8,608 nucleotides of DNA, from the NCBI GenBank assembly GCA_020628265.1, contig JAHDFG010000080.1, positions 1 to 8,608 on the forward strand. Reading direction: 5' to 3'. Origin of the DNA: Pseudooctadecabacter sp. GTDB taxonomy: Bacteria; Pseudomonadota; Alphaproteobacteria; Rhodobacterales; Rhodobacteraceae. Below are positions 1 to 5,767 of this stretch, in pieces (position 1 is the first letter of the stretch; each line of letters starts with the position of its first letter). Position numbers and translations under genes: made by a program. The notes below the pieces were generated by a model. That model made no database searches, was not told the DNA's origin, and worked only from the letters and a program-made list of their open reading frames with translations.

Positions 1-1296
1 GCACAAGTGCCCGCAAGCGCCATTCCCGGTGTCGCCGGTGGCGCCATTGCCCTTGTGGGCCTGTCCCTATCGCTGGCTTTGGCAGGGCGGGGACCGGTGT
101 TGGACCGGTTGATGGGCGGGCCGGACAAGGCCTATGTCGCGCATCGGGAGGCGGGCTATCTGGCCGTGTTCGGCCTTGTGGCCCACTGGATGTTGGCATC
201 GGTGAATGGGCCAGCGCTGGTGCCTGCCCTGGGCGATCTGGCGGAAGAAGCAGGCGTGTTTGCCGCCACGGGCATCGTCGGGCTGGCCGTTATCTCGGCC
301 CTGCGGGTGGTGCCGCACCACTGGTGGCGCAAAAGCCACTGGCTGATGGGGCCGCTTTTTGCCGTTTCGGTCTTTCACAGCTTCTTCACGCCAAGCCCGC
401 TGGCGGCCATGTCCGCGCCTTGGATCGTGCTGCTCTCTGCCAGTGTGATGGGCCTGTGGGGCTGGGCGCGCACTTTGCTTCCCCGCACCACCCCCGTAAC
501 CGCCCGCGTGACCAAGATCTCGCGCCATCCCGCGGCGCTGGAAATTGAGGTGCAGGCTCCGGCAGACATGCCGACGTTCAAGGCCGGCCAGTTCCAGACA
601 CTGACCGTGCCTGCGTTGTCTTCCGAACCTCATCCGTTCTCTATCGCGGGCGGTGCAGGGCAGACCCGCCGCTTCGGGATCGGCGTGTCGGGGGATTGGA
701 CCCGTGCGCTGAACCGGCGCCTGAAGGTCGGGGACCGTGTTGATCTGGGCGCGCCGCAAGGCCGGTTCTGCCCGCCGACAGGCGCAAACCGCAAAGCCGC
801 GCTTTGGCTGGCCGGTGGCGTTGGCATCACGCCTTTCTTGGCAGCGCTTGAGACGATGGAGCCGGACCCGTCGGGCCCGCCTGTCACGTTGATCTACGGG
901 TTTCGCGGCGCGGACGGGGCCATGGGGCTGGGCGCCCTGCGCCGCCACGCCGCCCGACTGCCCCAGCTGACGCTGGTGGCCCATGACAGCACGCTGATCG
1001 GCCGCCTGACGCCCGCCCATCTGGCCGCCATCCTTAAGACCTTGCCCAAGCGCTGCGACCTCTACATGTGCGGTCCCGAGGGGCTGAAGGGCACAGCCCG
1101 CGCGGCTCATGCACAGGCAGGCAAACGCGGGGCCGTGCGCGACGAGGCCTTCGATTTTCGCGCGGCCTTGTCGCTCTCCGATCTTGGCGGCGTCGGGCGC
1201 AGGTTGGCGCGCTGGGCGCGCGGCGCTGGCCTTGCAAAACGTCTGTCGGTGATCACTGGCCAACTTCGCCGGAACTCCGGTAGGGTCGGCCCATGA
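1..1296 (+). CDS. Ferric-reductase-like transmembrane flavoprotein (FAD/NAD(P)H oxidoreductase), probably 5'-truncated by the window
   Basis: This looks like a membrane oxidoreductase that passes electrons from cytoplasmic NAD(P)H through FAD and two membrane hemes to an acceptor across the membrane. Residue numbers count from a GTG at position 7. Hydrophobic helices fill residues 10-155. Two histidine pairs, H46/H60 and H111/H124, have the 12-13 residue spacing of bis-heme ferric reductases. The FAD-binding barrel (about 163-255) carries HPFSIAG at 209-215. The nucleotide domain carries GGVGITP at 270-276 and CGP at 355-357, and the usual family ending (EAFDFR) falls at 380-385. A basic tail of about 44 residues follows and is extra. 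The frame is open to base 1, and the first helix normally preceding this point is not visible, so the true start is probably upstream. The stop overlaps the regulator start (ATGA). The physiological acceptor (ferric iron, cupric ion, quinone, other) cannot be read from sequence. Confidence 0.85.
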   Translation, partial: AQVPASAIPGVAGGAIALVGLSLSLALAGRGPVLDRLMGGPDKAYVAHREAGYLAVFGLVAHWMLASVNGPALVPALGDLAEEAGVFAATGIVGLAVISALRVVPHHWWRKSHWLMGPLFAVSVFHSFFTPSPLAAMSAPWIVLLSASVMGLWGWARTLLPRTTPVTARVTKISRHPAALEIEVQAPADMPTFKAGQFQTLTVPALSSEPHPFSIAGGAGQTRRFGIGVSGDWTRALNRRLKVGDRVDLGAPQGRFCPPTGANRKAALWLAGGVGITPFLAALETMEPDPSGPPVTLIYGFRGADGAMGLGALRRHAARLPQLTLVAHDSTLIGRLTPAHLAAILKTLPKRCDLYMCGPEGLKGTARAAHAQAGKRGAVRDEAFDFRAALSLSDLGGVGRRLARWARGAGLAKRLSVITGQLRRNSGRVGP

Positions 1297-1973
1297 AAGT
1301 AATGCTTCTTGAAGATGATTCCGAGATTGGAACATGGGTCCGTGACGGGCTGACCCGCGCGGGCCATACAGTGGATTGGGTGACCGACGGCAAGGACGCA
1401 ATGGTGCTGGCGACCACCAGCAGCTTTGACGTGTTGGTGCTGGACCGCATGGTGCCGGGGCTGGACGGCTTGTCTGTCCTCAAGGCCATTCGCGCGGCCA
1501 AGGTGACCACACCGGTGCTGTTCCTGACCGCCCTGTCCGAGATCGACGACCGCGTCGAGGGTCTGCAGGCCGGTGCCGATGACTACCTGTCCAAACCCTT
1601 CGCCCTGACCGAGCTTGAGGCCCGCGTGGCCGTCCTTGGCCGCCGTGCTGCGCCGCAAGACAGCGGTGAAGTCACCAAGCTGGTCATCGGGGATGTCACG
1701 CTGGACCTGTTGAAGCAGACCTGCACACGACAGGGGCAGGCGGTGGACCTTAACGGCAAGGAATTTCGCCTGCTTGAGGCGCTGATGCGCTCAAAGGGGC
1801 GCATCCAGACCCGCAATATGTTGCTGGAAAAGGTCTGGGACATGAATTTCGACCCCACCACCAGCGTGGTCGAGACCCATATCAGCCGCCTGCGGGGCAA
1901 GCTGGAAAAGCCTTTTGGCGATACGGTGATCCGCACGGTCCGCGGTGCTGGCTATGTTATTGACGCCGCTTAG
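1293..1973 (+). CDS. OmpR/PhoB-family response regulator
   Basis: A 226-residue two-component response regulator, presumed to be a DNA-binding transcription factor activated by the kinase encoded next to it. The receiver domain (1-115) has the acidic pocket E7/D8/D9, the phospho-acceptor D51, the switch threonine T79 and the conserved K101 followed by Pro-Phe. The winged-helix DNA-binding domain covers about 128-224 and shows the typical features: NGKEFRLLEALM, then the recognition region around VVETHISRLRGKLE, and the closing RTVRGAGYVI wing. Length is normal for the family. The ATG at 1293 overlaps the reductase stop and has an AGGG Shine-Dalgarno-like stretch at 1282-1285, so translation is probably coupled to the reductase. 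A CCGG-AACT-CCGG mini-hairpin lies at 1269-1280, just before it. The gene overlaps the kinase by 20 bp. A likely target is the 11-bp repeat array at 3311-3343. Confidence 0.95.
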   Translation: MKVMLLEDDSEIGTWVRDGLTRAGHTVDWVTDGKDAMVLATTSSFDVLVLDRMVPGLDGLSVLKAIRAAKVTTPVLFLTALSEIDDRVEGLQAGADDYLSKPFALTELEARVAVLGRRAAPQDSGEVTKLVIGDVTLDLLKQTCTRQGQAVDLNGKEFRLLEALMRSKGRIQTRNMLLEKVWDMNFDPTTSVVETHISRLRGKLEKPFGDTVIRTVRGAGYVIDAA

Positions 1974-3303
1974 GTGGCTCGCCCGCCTGTGGCGGCTGTC
2001 TGCCTTGCGGCAGGCCTTGCTGCTGACGGTCGTCTTTCTGGCCGTGATCGCGGGGGCCGCAGGCTACGCGGTCTTCGAAGTGCGCGAGGAGATCGACAAT
2101 CGGGTCGATAACCGCCTGCAGGAGCGGTTTGACGATATCAGTGCGGACATTGCCGACGGGGTGTTCACGCTTGAGGACGCACAGGCCACGTCCCTCGAAC
2201 GGGTGCTTTTTCTCCCAGATACGAACCGCCGCGACGACTACTATGGCGAACGCGGCACTTTCACGGAGCCCGATTTGATCCCACGAGAAGGCCGCCCCCG
2301 TGGCGGCGGCGCGCCCGAGTCGTGGTTGTTTTATGGTGGTGCTGTGCAGGGCGGGTGGCTGATCGTGGGCCAAAACATCGGCGAGGTGGCGGTGTTCAAC
2401 GATGTGCTGGTCGAAACCTTCGTCACCATCGGTTGGGTCACGGTCGCCGTTGCACTGCTCTTGGGGCTGTTTTTTGGCTGGCGTACCCAGCGTCGGCTGA
2501 CGGAGGTGACAAACGTGCTGGAACAGGCAGCCGCAGGCGATGTGGCGGCGCGGGTGCGCCCTGCGGCAGACCGTGACGATCTGGACCGGCTGGGATTGCA
2601 GGTGGACGATGCCCTGACCCGCATCGGGGCGGCACTGGAACAGGCGCGGGGCTTTTCTGCCAACATCGCCCATGATCTGAAAACGCCCCTGACCCGCCTA
2701 CGCATCCGGCTGGAAACCGCGCTTTTGGCGGACGGCGACCGCAGCGAAGAAATTGGCGCCGCCTTGGAACAGGCGGACAAATCCATCGCGATTTTTGACG
2801 CCTTCCTGCGGTTGTCCAAACTGGAAAGCGGCGCGTTGGAACAACGGTTCGAGGCGGTTGATCTGGCCGCGCTGGTGGGCGAGGCGGCCGAGACCTTCGG
2901 CCCTGTCATCGAAGACAGCGGACGGACCCTGAACGTGTCTGCGAAGCCCGGAACTGTGCAGGGCGATCCCGTTCTTCTGAACCAGTTCCTCTCCAACCTG
3001 ATCCAGAATGCCTTGCGGTACACGCCCACAGACGCGACTTTGACGCTTGTGTCGGGGGCGGGGTTCTTCGGCCTTGATGACGATGGCCCCGGCATCCCCG
3101 AAGCCGAGCGCGCCCGCGTGACCGAACCCCTCTACCGGATGGACCGCAGCCGCAACACGGACGGCGCGGGACTTGGGCTGGCGCTGGCGAAATCCATCGC
3201 CGCGCGGCACGGCGCGTCCCTTGTTCTGAAGGACACAGCGGGCACCGCGACGGGGCTTTCGGCGCGGATGGTCTGGGACGCGGGCGCCAAAACCGCCACC
3301 TGA
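1954..3303 (+). CDS. Sensor histidine kinase, HAMP-HisKA-HATPase type, partner of the upstream regulator
   Basis: This is an inner-membrane sensor kinase that should phosphorylate D51 of the preceding regulator. Residue numbers are from a possible GTG at 1945; the ATG at 1954 (residue 4) is preferred. Neither start has a clear ribosome site, so coupling to the regulator is likely. A first membrane helix spans about 23-44. A periplasmic sensor loop of about 110 residues follows and matches no domain I recognise; it has an Arg/Gly-rich stretch near 114-123. The second helix lies at about 158-178 and the HAMP linker at 180-232. The H-box contains H243 within NIAHDLKTPLTRLR. The ATPase domain has an N-box with N355, a G1 box DDDGPGIP at 378-385 and a G2 box GAGLGLAL at 407-414, so all catalytic boxes are intact. 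The signal is unknown; the operon context suggests metal or redox stress. Confidence 0.93.
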   Translation: MLLTPLRWLARLWRLSALRQALLLTVVFLAVIAGAAGYAVFEVREEIDNRVDNRLQERFDDISADIADGVFTLEDAQATSLERVLFLPDTNRRDDYYGERGTFTEPDLIPREGRPRGGGAPESWLFYGGAVQGGWLIVGQNIGEVAVFNDVLVETFVTIGWVTVAVALLLGLFFGWRTQRRLTEVTNVLEQAAAGDVAARVRPAADRDDLDRLGLQVDDALTRIGAALEQARGFSANIAHDLKTPLTRLRIRLETALLADGDRSEEIGAALEQADKSIAIFDAFLRLSKLESGALEQRFEAVDLAALVGEAAETFGPVIEDSGRTLNVSAKPGTVQGDPVLLNQFLSNLIQNALRYTPTDATLTLVSGAGFFGLDDDGPGIPEAERARVTEPLYRMDRSRNTDGAGLGLALAKSIAARHGASLVLKDTAGTATGLSARMVWDAGAKTAT

Positions 3304-3312
3304 CAAATTTGT
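3303..3312. repeat. 10-bp perfect palindrome ACAAATTTGT at the kinase stop codon
   Basis: ACAAATTTGT is its own reverse complement. It begins on the last base of the kinase TGA stop and runs into the first unit of the 11-bp repeat array. It is AT-rich in GC-rich surroundings. It could be part of an operator, but a single 10-bp palindrome is weak evidence alone. Confidence 0.4.
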
Positions 3313-3343
3313 AAAGATGCCGCCAAGCGGGTGCAAAGCGGGG
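3311..3343 (+). promoter_or_regulatory. Three tandem half-sites at 11-bp spacing: candidate OmpR/PhoB-class operator
   Basis: The hexamers GTAAAG (3311-3316), GCCAAG (3322-3327) and GCAAAG (3333-3338) recur with exact 11-bp steps. The 11-bp units starting at 3322 and 3333 agree at 9 of 11 positions. Tandem half-sites at 11 bp are the known binding layout for OmpR/PhoB-type winged-helix regulators, and such a regulator is encoded 1.3 kb upstream. TATCTG at 3350-3355 lies where a -10 element would be expected for an activator-dependent promoter of this type. Function as the binding site of the local regulator is inference. Confidence 0.55.
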
Positions 3344-3349
3344 TGTCCA

Positions 3350-3355
3350 TATCTG
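3350..3355 (+). promoter_or_regulatory. Candidate -10 element (TATCTG)
   Basis: TATCTG lies 11 bp past the last full GCAAAG hexamer of the repeat array and about 30 bp upstream of the start of the small membrane protein gene. There is no good -35 hexamer at the usual distance, which fits a promoter that needs an activator bound in place of -35. The match to the consensus is modest. Confidence 0.3.
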
Positions 3356-3370
3356 TTTCATCAACGAAAC
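3355..3370 (+). repeat. Small hairpin GTTTC-ATCAAC-GAAAC in the leader
   Basis: Five-base perfect arms GTTTC (3355-3359) and GAAAC (3366-3370) enclose a six-base loop. The element ends two bases before the AAAGGA ribosome site (3373-3378) of the small membrane protein. If transcription starts just upstream, it would form at the 5' end of the mRNA and could stabilise it or modulate translation. It is short, so it may be chance. Confidence 0.3.
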
Positions 3371-3386
3371 GGAAAGGACGACCCAA

Positions 3387-3626
3387 ATGACAAAGATCAC
3401 TCAAACCCTTCAGATTGCACTCGGCGCAGCAGCCGCATTGATCCTGGCCCCCTTCGTGGCCGTGTTCGGCCTGATGGTCATGGGGTTTGCCATCGGTGCG
3501 GCGGCGCTGATGACCGGCATCATGTCGGCGGTGATCTGGTTTGCGGCTCGCACGATGGAAGACGAAGAGGGCGCGCAGGCGTCCGATGAGGCACCAGACG
3601 TCCAAGGCGCCCAACCGGCCCTGTAA
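3387..3626 (+). CDS. Small two-helix membrane protein of unknown function
   Basis: A 79-residue protein that I do not recognise. A hydrophobic block runs from about residue 9 to 54, split near residues 30-33 and rich in Ala, Gly and Met. It is long enough for two closely packed membrane helices with a very short turn. A strongly acidic, charged tail (56-79, beginning MEDEEGAQ) follows and would be soluble. The start is well supported: AAAGGA at 3373-3378 lies 8 bases before the ATG. The gene is 83 bp downstream of the kinase, behind the candidate regulator site, and is followed by a strong terminator. It may therefore be a separately induced output of the two-component system or a small modulator of the kinase or reductase. 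Its codon use looks like that of its neighbours. Confidence 0.8.
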   Translation: MTKITQTLQIALGAAAALILAPFVAVFGLMVMGFAIGAAALMTGIMSAVIWFAARTMEDEEGAQASDEAPDVQGAQPAL

Positions 3627-3673
3627 CAGAGCAGATCACAGACCTCACATTTGCATTCTCATGAGGCAGCAGG

Positions 3674-3705
3674 AGGGCGGTTCCGGTAACAGGGCCGCCC
3701 TTTTT
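3674..3705 (+). terminator. Rho-independent terminator after the small membrane protein gene
   Basis: GGGCGGTTC (3675-3683) pairs with GGGCCGCCC (3692-3700), with two G-U pairs and an 8-base loop. A run of five T follows at 3701-3705. This is a classic intrinsic terminator and should end the plus-strand transcript. Its 3' arm and T tract are shared with a second hairpin at 3698-3718. Confidence 0.85.
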
Positions 3706-3718
3706 CGACGAAAAAGGG
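3698..3718 (-). terminator. Second, overlapping hairpin just after the acyltransferase stop codon
   Basis: Ten-base arms CCCTTTTTCG (3698-3707) and CGAAAAAGGG (3709-3718) are perfect inverted repeats around a single A. In RNA the stem would be eight pairs with a five-base loop. It begins two bases beyond the acyltransferase stop on the minus strand. No T run follows on that strand, so it is a weaker terminator or a 3'-end stabilising structure. On the plus strand it competes with the hairpin at 3675-3700. Confidence 0.5.
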
Positions 3719-3719
3719 G

Positions 3720-4589
3720 TCAGCCCCAGCGGCGGTGCACCCAGAAATATTGTTCGGGATTGGCTTCGATCCGCGCTTCAAGACGGTCTGTCACATCGCG
3801 CATGATTTGCTCGGGCGTGGTCAGGCCCACGGGCTCCTCCACATCGACCGCAAAGCTCAGCCCGTCAGGCTGACGGGTTCCGAAGTACGGCACGATCAGC
3901 GCGCCGGTCTTCAGGGCAATGGCCCCCAGACCGGTCGACGTGTGGGCTGGCTGGCCCAGAAACGGGATTTTGGGGTATTTGGTGACCCGCACATCAAACA
4001 GCATCGTCCCCATGCCGCCCTCTTTCAAAAGCCGCATGAACCCTGCCATCCCGTCACGATCAATCGGGAAGACCGGACCGGAGACATCCTCGATCGTCGT
4101 CAGGTAGTGTTCGTTGAAATAGGGGTTCGAGATCGGCTTGTAGATACCGCCGATAGAGTAGCCCAACCGGTTCAGCACGTGACGCGGCGCGTCGTGGTTG
4201 CCGAAATGGCCAGTCACGAATAGAACCGGACGGCCCTCGGCCTTTGCCTCGGCCACCGCTGCAAGGCCCGCGCCTTGGGGCTCGGTCTTCTCAAGCTGGC
4301 GAGTGTATTCGCCGCGCGAGTACCCTTCGATCATCGTGCGGCCAAAGTTGTTGCAGCAGCCGCGCGCGATGCGCAGCACCTCTGCGCGGGGCAGGTCGGG
4401 CCAGATCATGGCCACCTGTTCCTCGGCCCGTTTGCGGTAGCCTGACAATGGCGCGACACCCCGTTCGATCATCGCCCCGAACCAGCGGACGCGCCGCTCA
4501 TAAGGCAAAGCCAGCGCTGTGCGGATGATCCCGCGCAGGGAGCGGTCGATGATCCAGTCGGACCGTGTTGCAGTGTCAAACGTGCGCAT
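3720..4589 (-). CDS. LpxL/HtrB-family lipid A (lysophospholipid) acyltransferase
   Basis: A 289-residue acyltransferase of the lauroyl/myristoyl transferase family. These enzymes act on the cytoplasmic face of the inner membrane and add a secondary acyl chain from acyl-ACP to a lipid A precursor. The catalytic HX4D motif is H128-FGNH-D133. A second family block, YKPISNPYFN, starts at residue 150, followed by LFDVRVTKYPKIPFLG (198-211), which corresponds to the family's DQ-type loop with altered residues. The protein ends in EQYFWVHRRWG, the family's hallmark C-terminus. Length is slightly below the usual ~300. The N-terminus is only moderately hydrophobic, without an obvious single membrane anchor. 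No clear ribosome site precedes the ATG at 4589. The gene stands alone, divergent from pirin. An ornithine-lipid or other phospholipid acyl acceptor cannot be excluded. Confidence 0.88.
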   Translation of the reverse strand: MRTFDTATRSDWIIDRSLRGIIRTALALPYERRVRWFGAMIERGVAPLSGYRKRAEEQVAMIWPDLPRAEVLRIARGCCNNFGRTMIEGYSRGEYTRQLEKTEPQGAGLAAVAEAKAEGRPVLFVTGHFGNHDAPRHVLNRLGYSIGGIYKPISNPYFNEHYLTTIEDVSGPVFPIDRDGMAGFMRLLKEGGMGTMLFDVRVTKYPKIPFLGQPAHTSTGLGAIALKTGALIVPYFGTRQPDGLSFAVDVEEPVGLTTPEQIMRDVTDRLEARIEANPEQYFWVHRRWG

Positions 4590-4625
4590 GAGCGACGTTT
4601 AGGCGGCAGGCCCCTGCGCTGCAAG

Positions 4626-4672
4626 TCTTGCGCAAGAGTGCACAGGAATGGCCTTGTGCACTTCTGCACAGA
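4626..4672. promoter_or_regulatory. Symmetric cluster of four short palindromes in the divergent acyltransferase-pirin gap
   Basis: A perfect 12-bp palindrome TCTTGCGCAAGA (4626-4637) is followed by AGTGCACA (4637-4644) and its inverted copy TGTGCACT (4655-4662), 10 bp apart. Then comes TCTG-CA-CAGA (4663-4672). The palindrome centres lie at 4631.5, 4640.5, 4658.5 and 4667.5, symmetric about 4649.5 with gaps of 9, 18 and 9 bp. All four share a TGC(G/A)C-like core. The position between two divergent starts suggests an operator for one or both genes; the regulator is unknown. Confidence 0.5.
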
Positions 4673-4755
4673 AAAGGTGACAAGGCGGCGAATGGACAGC
4701 AGGGATGCGCGGCCCTACATCATGGCGCAAGTGACACCCTACAGGAGTTCTTCCG

Positions 4756-5667
4756 ATGTCCATCAGACCAACACTCGAGACCCGCAAGGCCGTTCCGACC
4801 ATGGAAGGCGCGGGCGTCCATTTGCACCGTGCGTTCGGATTTCAGGACCCGTCCGAGTTGGACCCGTTCCTGTTGTTCGATGATTTCCGCAATGATGTGC
4901 CAGCGCACTTTGAAAAAGGTTTCCCGTGGCACCCGCATCGCGGCATCGAGACCATTACATACGTGTTGAACGGAACGGTTGAACATGGCGACAGCCTTGG
5001 CAACACCGGCACGCTGGGCGCAGGCGATGTGCAGTGGATGACGGCAGGCTCGGGCATCCTCCATCAGGAGATGCCGCAGGGCAACGAACACGGCCAGATG
5101 CACGGCTTCCAGCTGTGGGGCAACCTGCCCAGCAGCCAGAAGATGACAGCCCCGCGGTATCAGGACGTGCAGGGTAAGGACATTCCGGTGGTCGTCGATG
5201 ACGACGGCACGGCCGTGCGCGTGATTGTGGGTGAGTTTTGGGGCAAGACCGGCCCTGTGGACGGCATCGCCGCCGATCCCCAGTATCTGGATGTTTCCAT
5301 GCCTGCAGGCGTCAAGAAAACCTTCAAGATCGACACCTATCGCCGTGCTTTTGCCTATGTCTTTGGCGGGTCCGCAGCCTTTGCCGACGCCTCTGCGCCG
5401 CAGGGCGTTCTTCTGGAAAAGGAAGTGATGGGCGAAGAGGTCAACATCCGCGATCTCAGCGGCGACCGGACCCTCATCCGGTTCGGCACAGGCGATGAAA
5501 TCACGGTGCAGGCGGGCCCCGAGGGCGCGCGGTTCTTGCTGATCTCTGGCGCGCCGATTGAAGAGCCTGTCGCGTGGCACGGGCCGATCGTGATGAACAC
5601 GCAAGAGGAGCTGATGCAGGCGATGAAAGACCTGCGCAACGGGACGTTTATCAAACCCGCGCACTAA
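4756..5667 (+). CDS. Pirin family protein (bicupin metal-binding protein)
   Basis: A 303-residue pirin of normal bacterial length with two cupin barrels. The N-terminal barrel carries the full metal site: H59 and H61 in WHPHRGIET, H103 in GILHQEMP, and E105. These correspond to the Fe-binding residues of human pirin. The C-terminal pirin domain runs from about 178 to 285, with no comparable metal site visible. Some family members act as quercetin 2,3-dioxygenases and others bind regulators or metabolic enzymes, so the role here is not assigned. The start is secure: AGGAG at 4743-4747 lies 8 bases before the ATG. The gene stands alone behind the palindrome cluster at 4626-4672. Its last five codons and stop are repeated in frame 57 bp downstream; read-through of the TAA would add 19 residues ending in the same IKPAH. 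Confidence 0.93.
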   Translation: MSIRPTLETRKAVPTMEGAGVHLHRAFGFQDPSELDPFLLFDDFRNDVPAHFEKGFPWHPHRGIETITYVLNGTVEHGDSLGNTGTLGAGDVQWMTAGSGILHQEMPQGNEHGQMHGFQLWGNLPSSQKMTAPRYQDVQGKDIPVVVDDDGTAVRVIVGEFWGKTGPVDGIAADPQYLDVSMPAGVKKTFKIDTYRRAFAYVFGGSAAFADASAPQGVLLEKEVMGEEVNIRDLSGDRTLIRFGTGDEITVQAGPEGARFLLISGAPIEEPVAWHGPIVMNTQEELMQAMKDLRNGTFIKPAH

Positions 5668-5725
5668 CCGGCAAAACCGGTGCCCACTTTTCCCTGTGCG
5701 CGGCGCATCAAACCCGCGCACTAAC
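5650..5725 (+). repeat. 19-bp direct repeat flanking a 38-bp palindrome-rich insert at the pirin 3' end
   Basis: ATCAAACCCGCGCACTAAC occurs at 5650-5668 and again, identical, at 5707-5725, an offset of exactly 57 bp. The first copy holds the last five pirin codons and the stop. The 38 bp between the copies contains ACCGG-CAAAA-CCGGT (5667-5681, borrowing two bases of the first copy) and a CCCACTTTTC stretch. This resembles, from memory, the AAACCGG..CCCACTTTTC type of dispersed intergenic repeat common in Alphaproteobacteria. A stem GTGCGCGG (5696-5703) with CCGCGCAC (5714-5721) forms only because the second copy is present. The repeats could be a target duplication or a replication-slippage product. 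Confidence 0.7.
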
Positions 5726-5735
5726 TGAACAAGAC

Positions 5736-5767
5736 GAACGGGGCGGAGCTAGACCTTCGCCCCGTTC
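5736..5767. terminator. Hairpin between the converging pirin and sulfatase genes, overlapping the sulfatase stop
   Basis: GAACGGGGCG (5736-5745) and CGCCCCGTTC (5758-5767) are perfect 10-base arms around a 12-base loop. The sulfatase stop codon (5749-5751, minus strand) lies in the loop and its last codons form one arm. No T run follows on either strand, so it is either a bidirectional but imperfect terminator or an mRNA 3'-end structure. Confidence 0.6.

Noticed and set aside
67..1401. Long minus-strand open frame (444 codons) across the reductase gene
   Set aside because: Its protein is Arg/His/Gln/Pro-rich with no recognisable domain, and it lies antisense to a gene with clear motifs. It is a by-product of high GC content.
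1945..1953. GTG at 1945 as the kinase start
   Set aside because: No ribosome site supports it over the ATG at 1954, and the extra three residues carry no feature. It remains possible.
4655..4683. TTGTGC as a -35 box for pirin
   Set aside because: No acceptable -10 hexamer lies 16-18 bp downstream, so no promoter was called.
4638..4883. Small plus-strand open frame starting in the divergent gap and running into pirin
   Set aside because: It has no Shine-Dalgarno site, overlaps pirin in another frame, and its composition looks like random GC-rich translation.
4720..5721. Minus-strand open frame of 333 codons across the pirin gene
   Set aside because: It is antisense to an intact pirin with its full metal site and has low-complexity His/Arg-rich composition.
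5650..5725. Possible insertion sequence with target-site duplication
   Set aside because: The enclosed segment is only 38 bp with no terminal inverted repeats or transposase, and a 19-bp duplication is long for an IS. It is kept as a repeat, not a mobile element.
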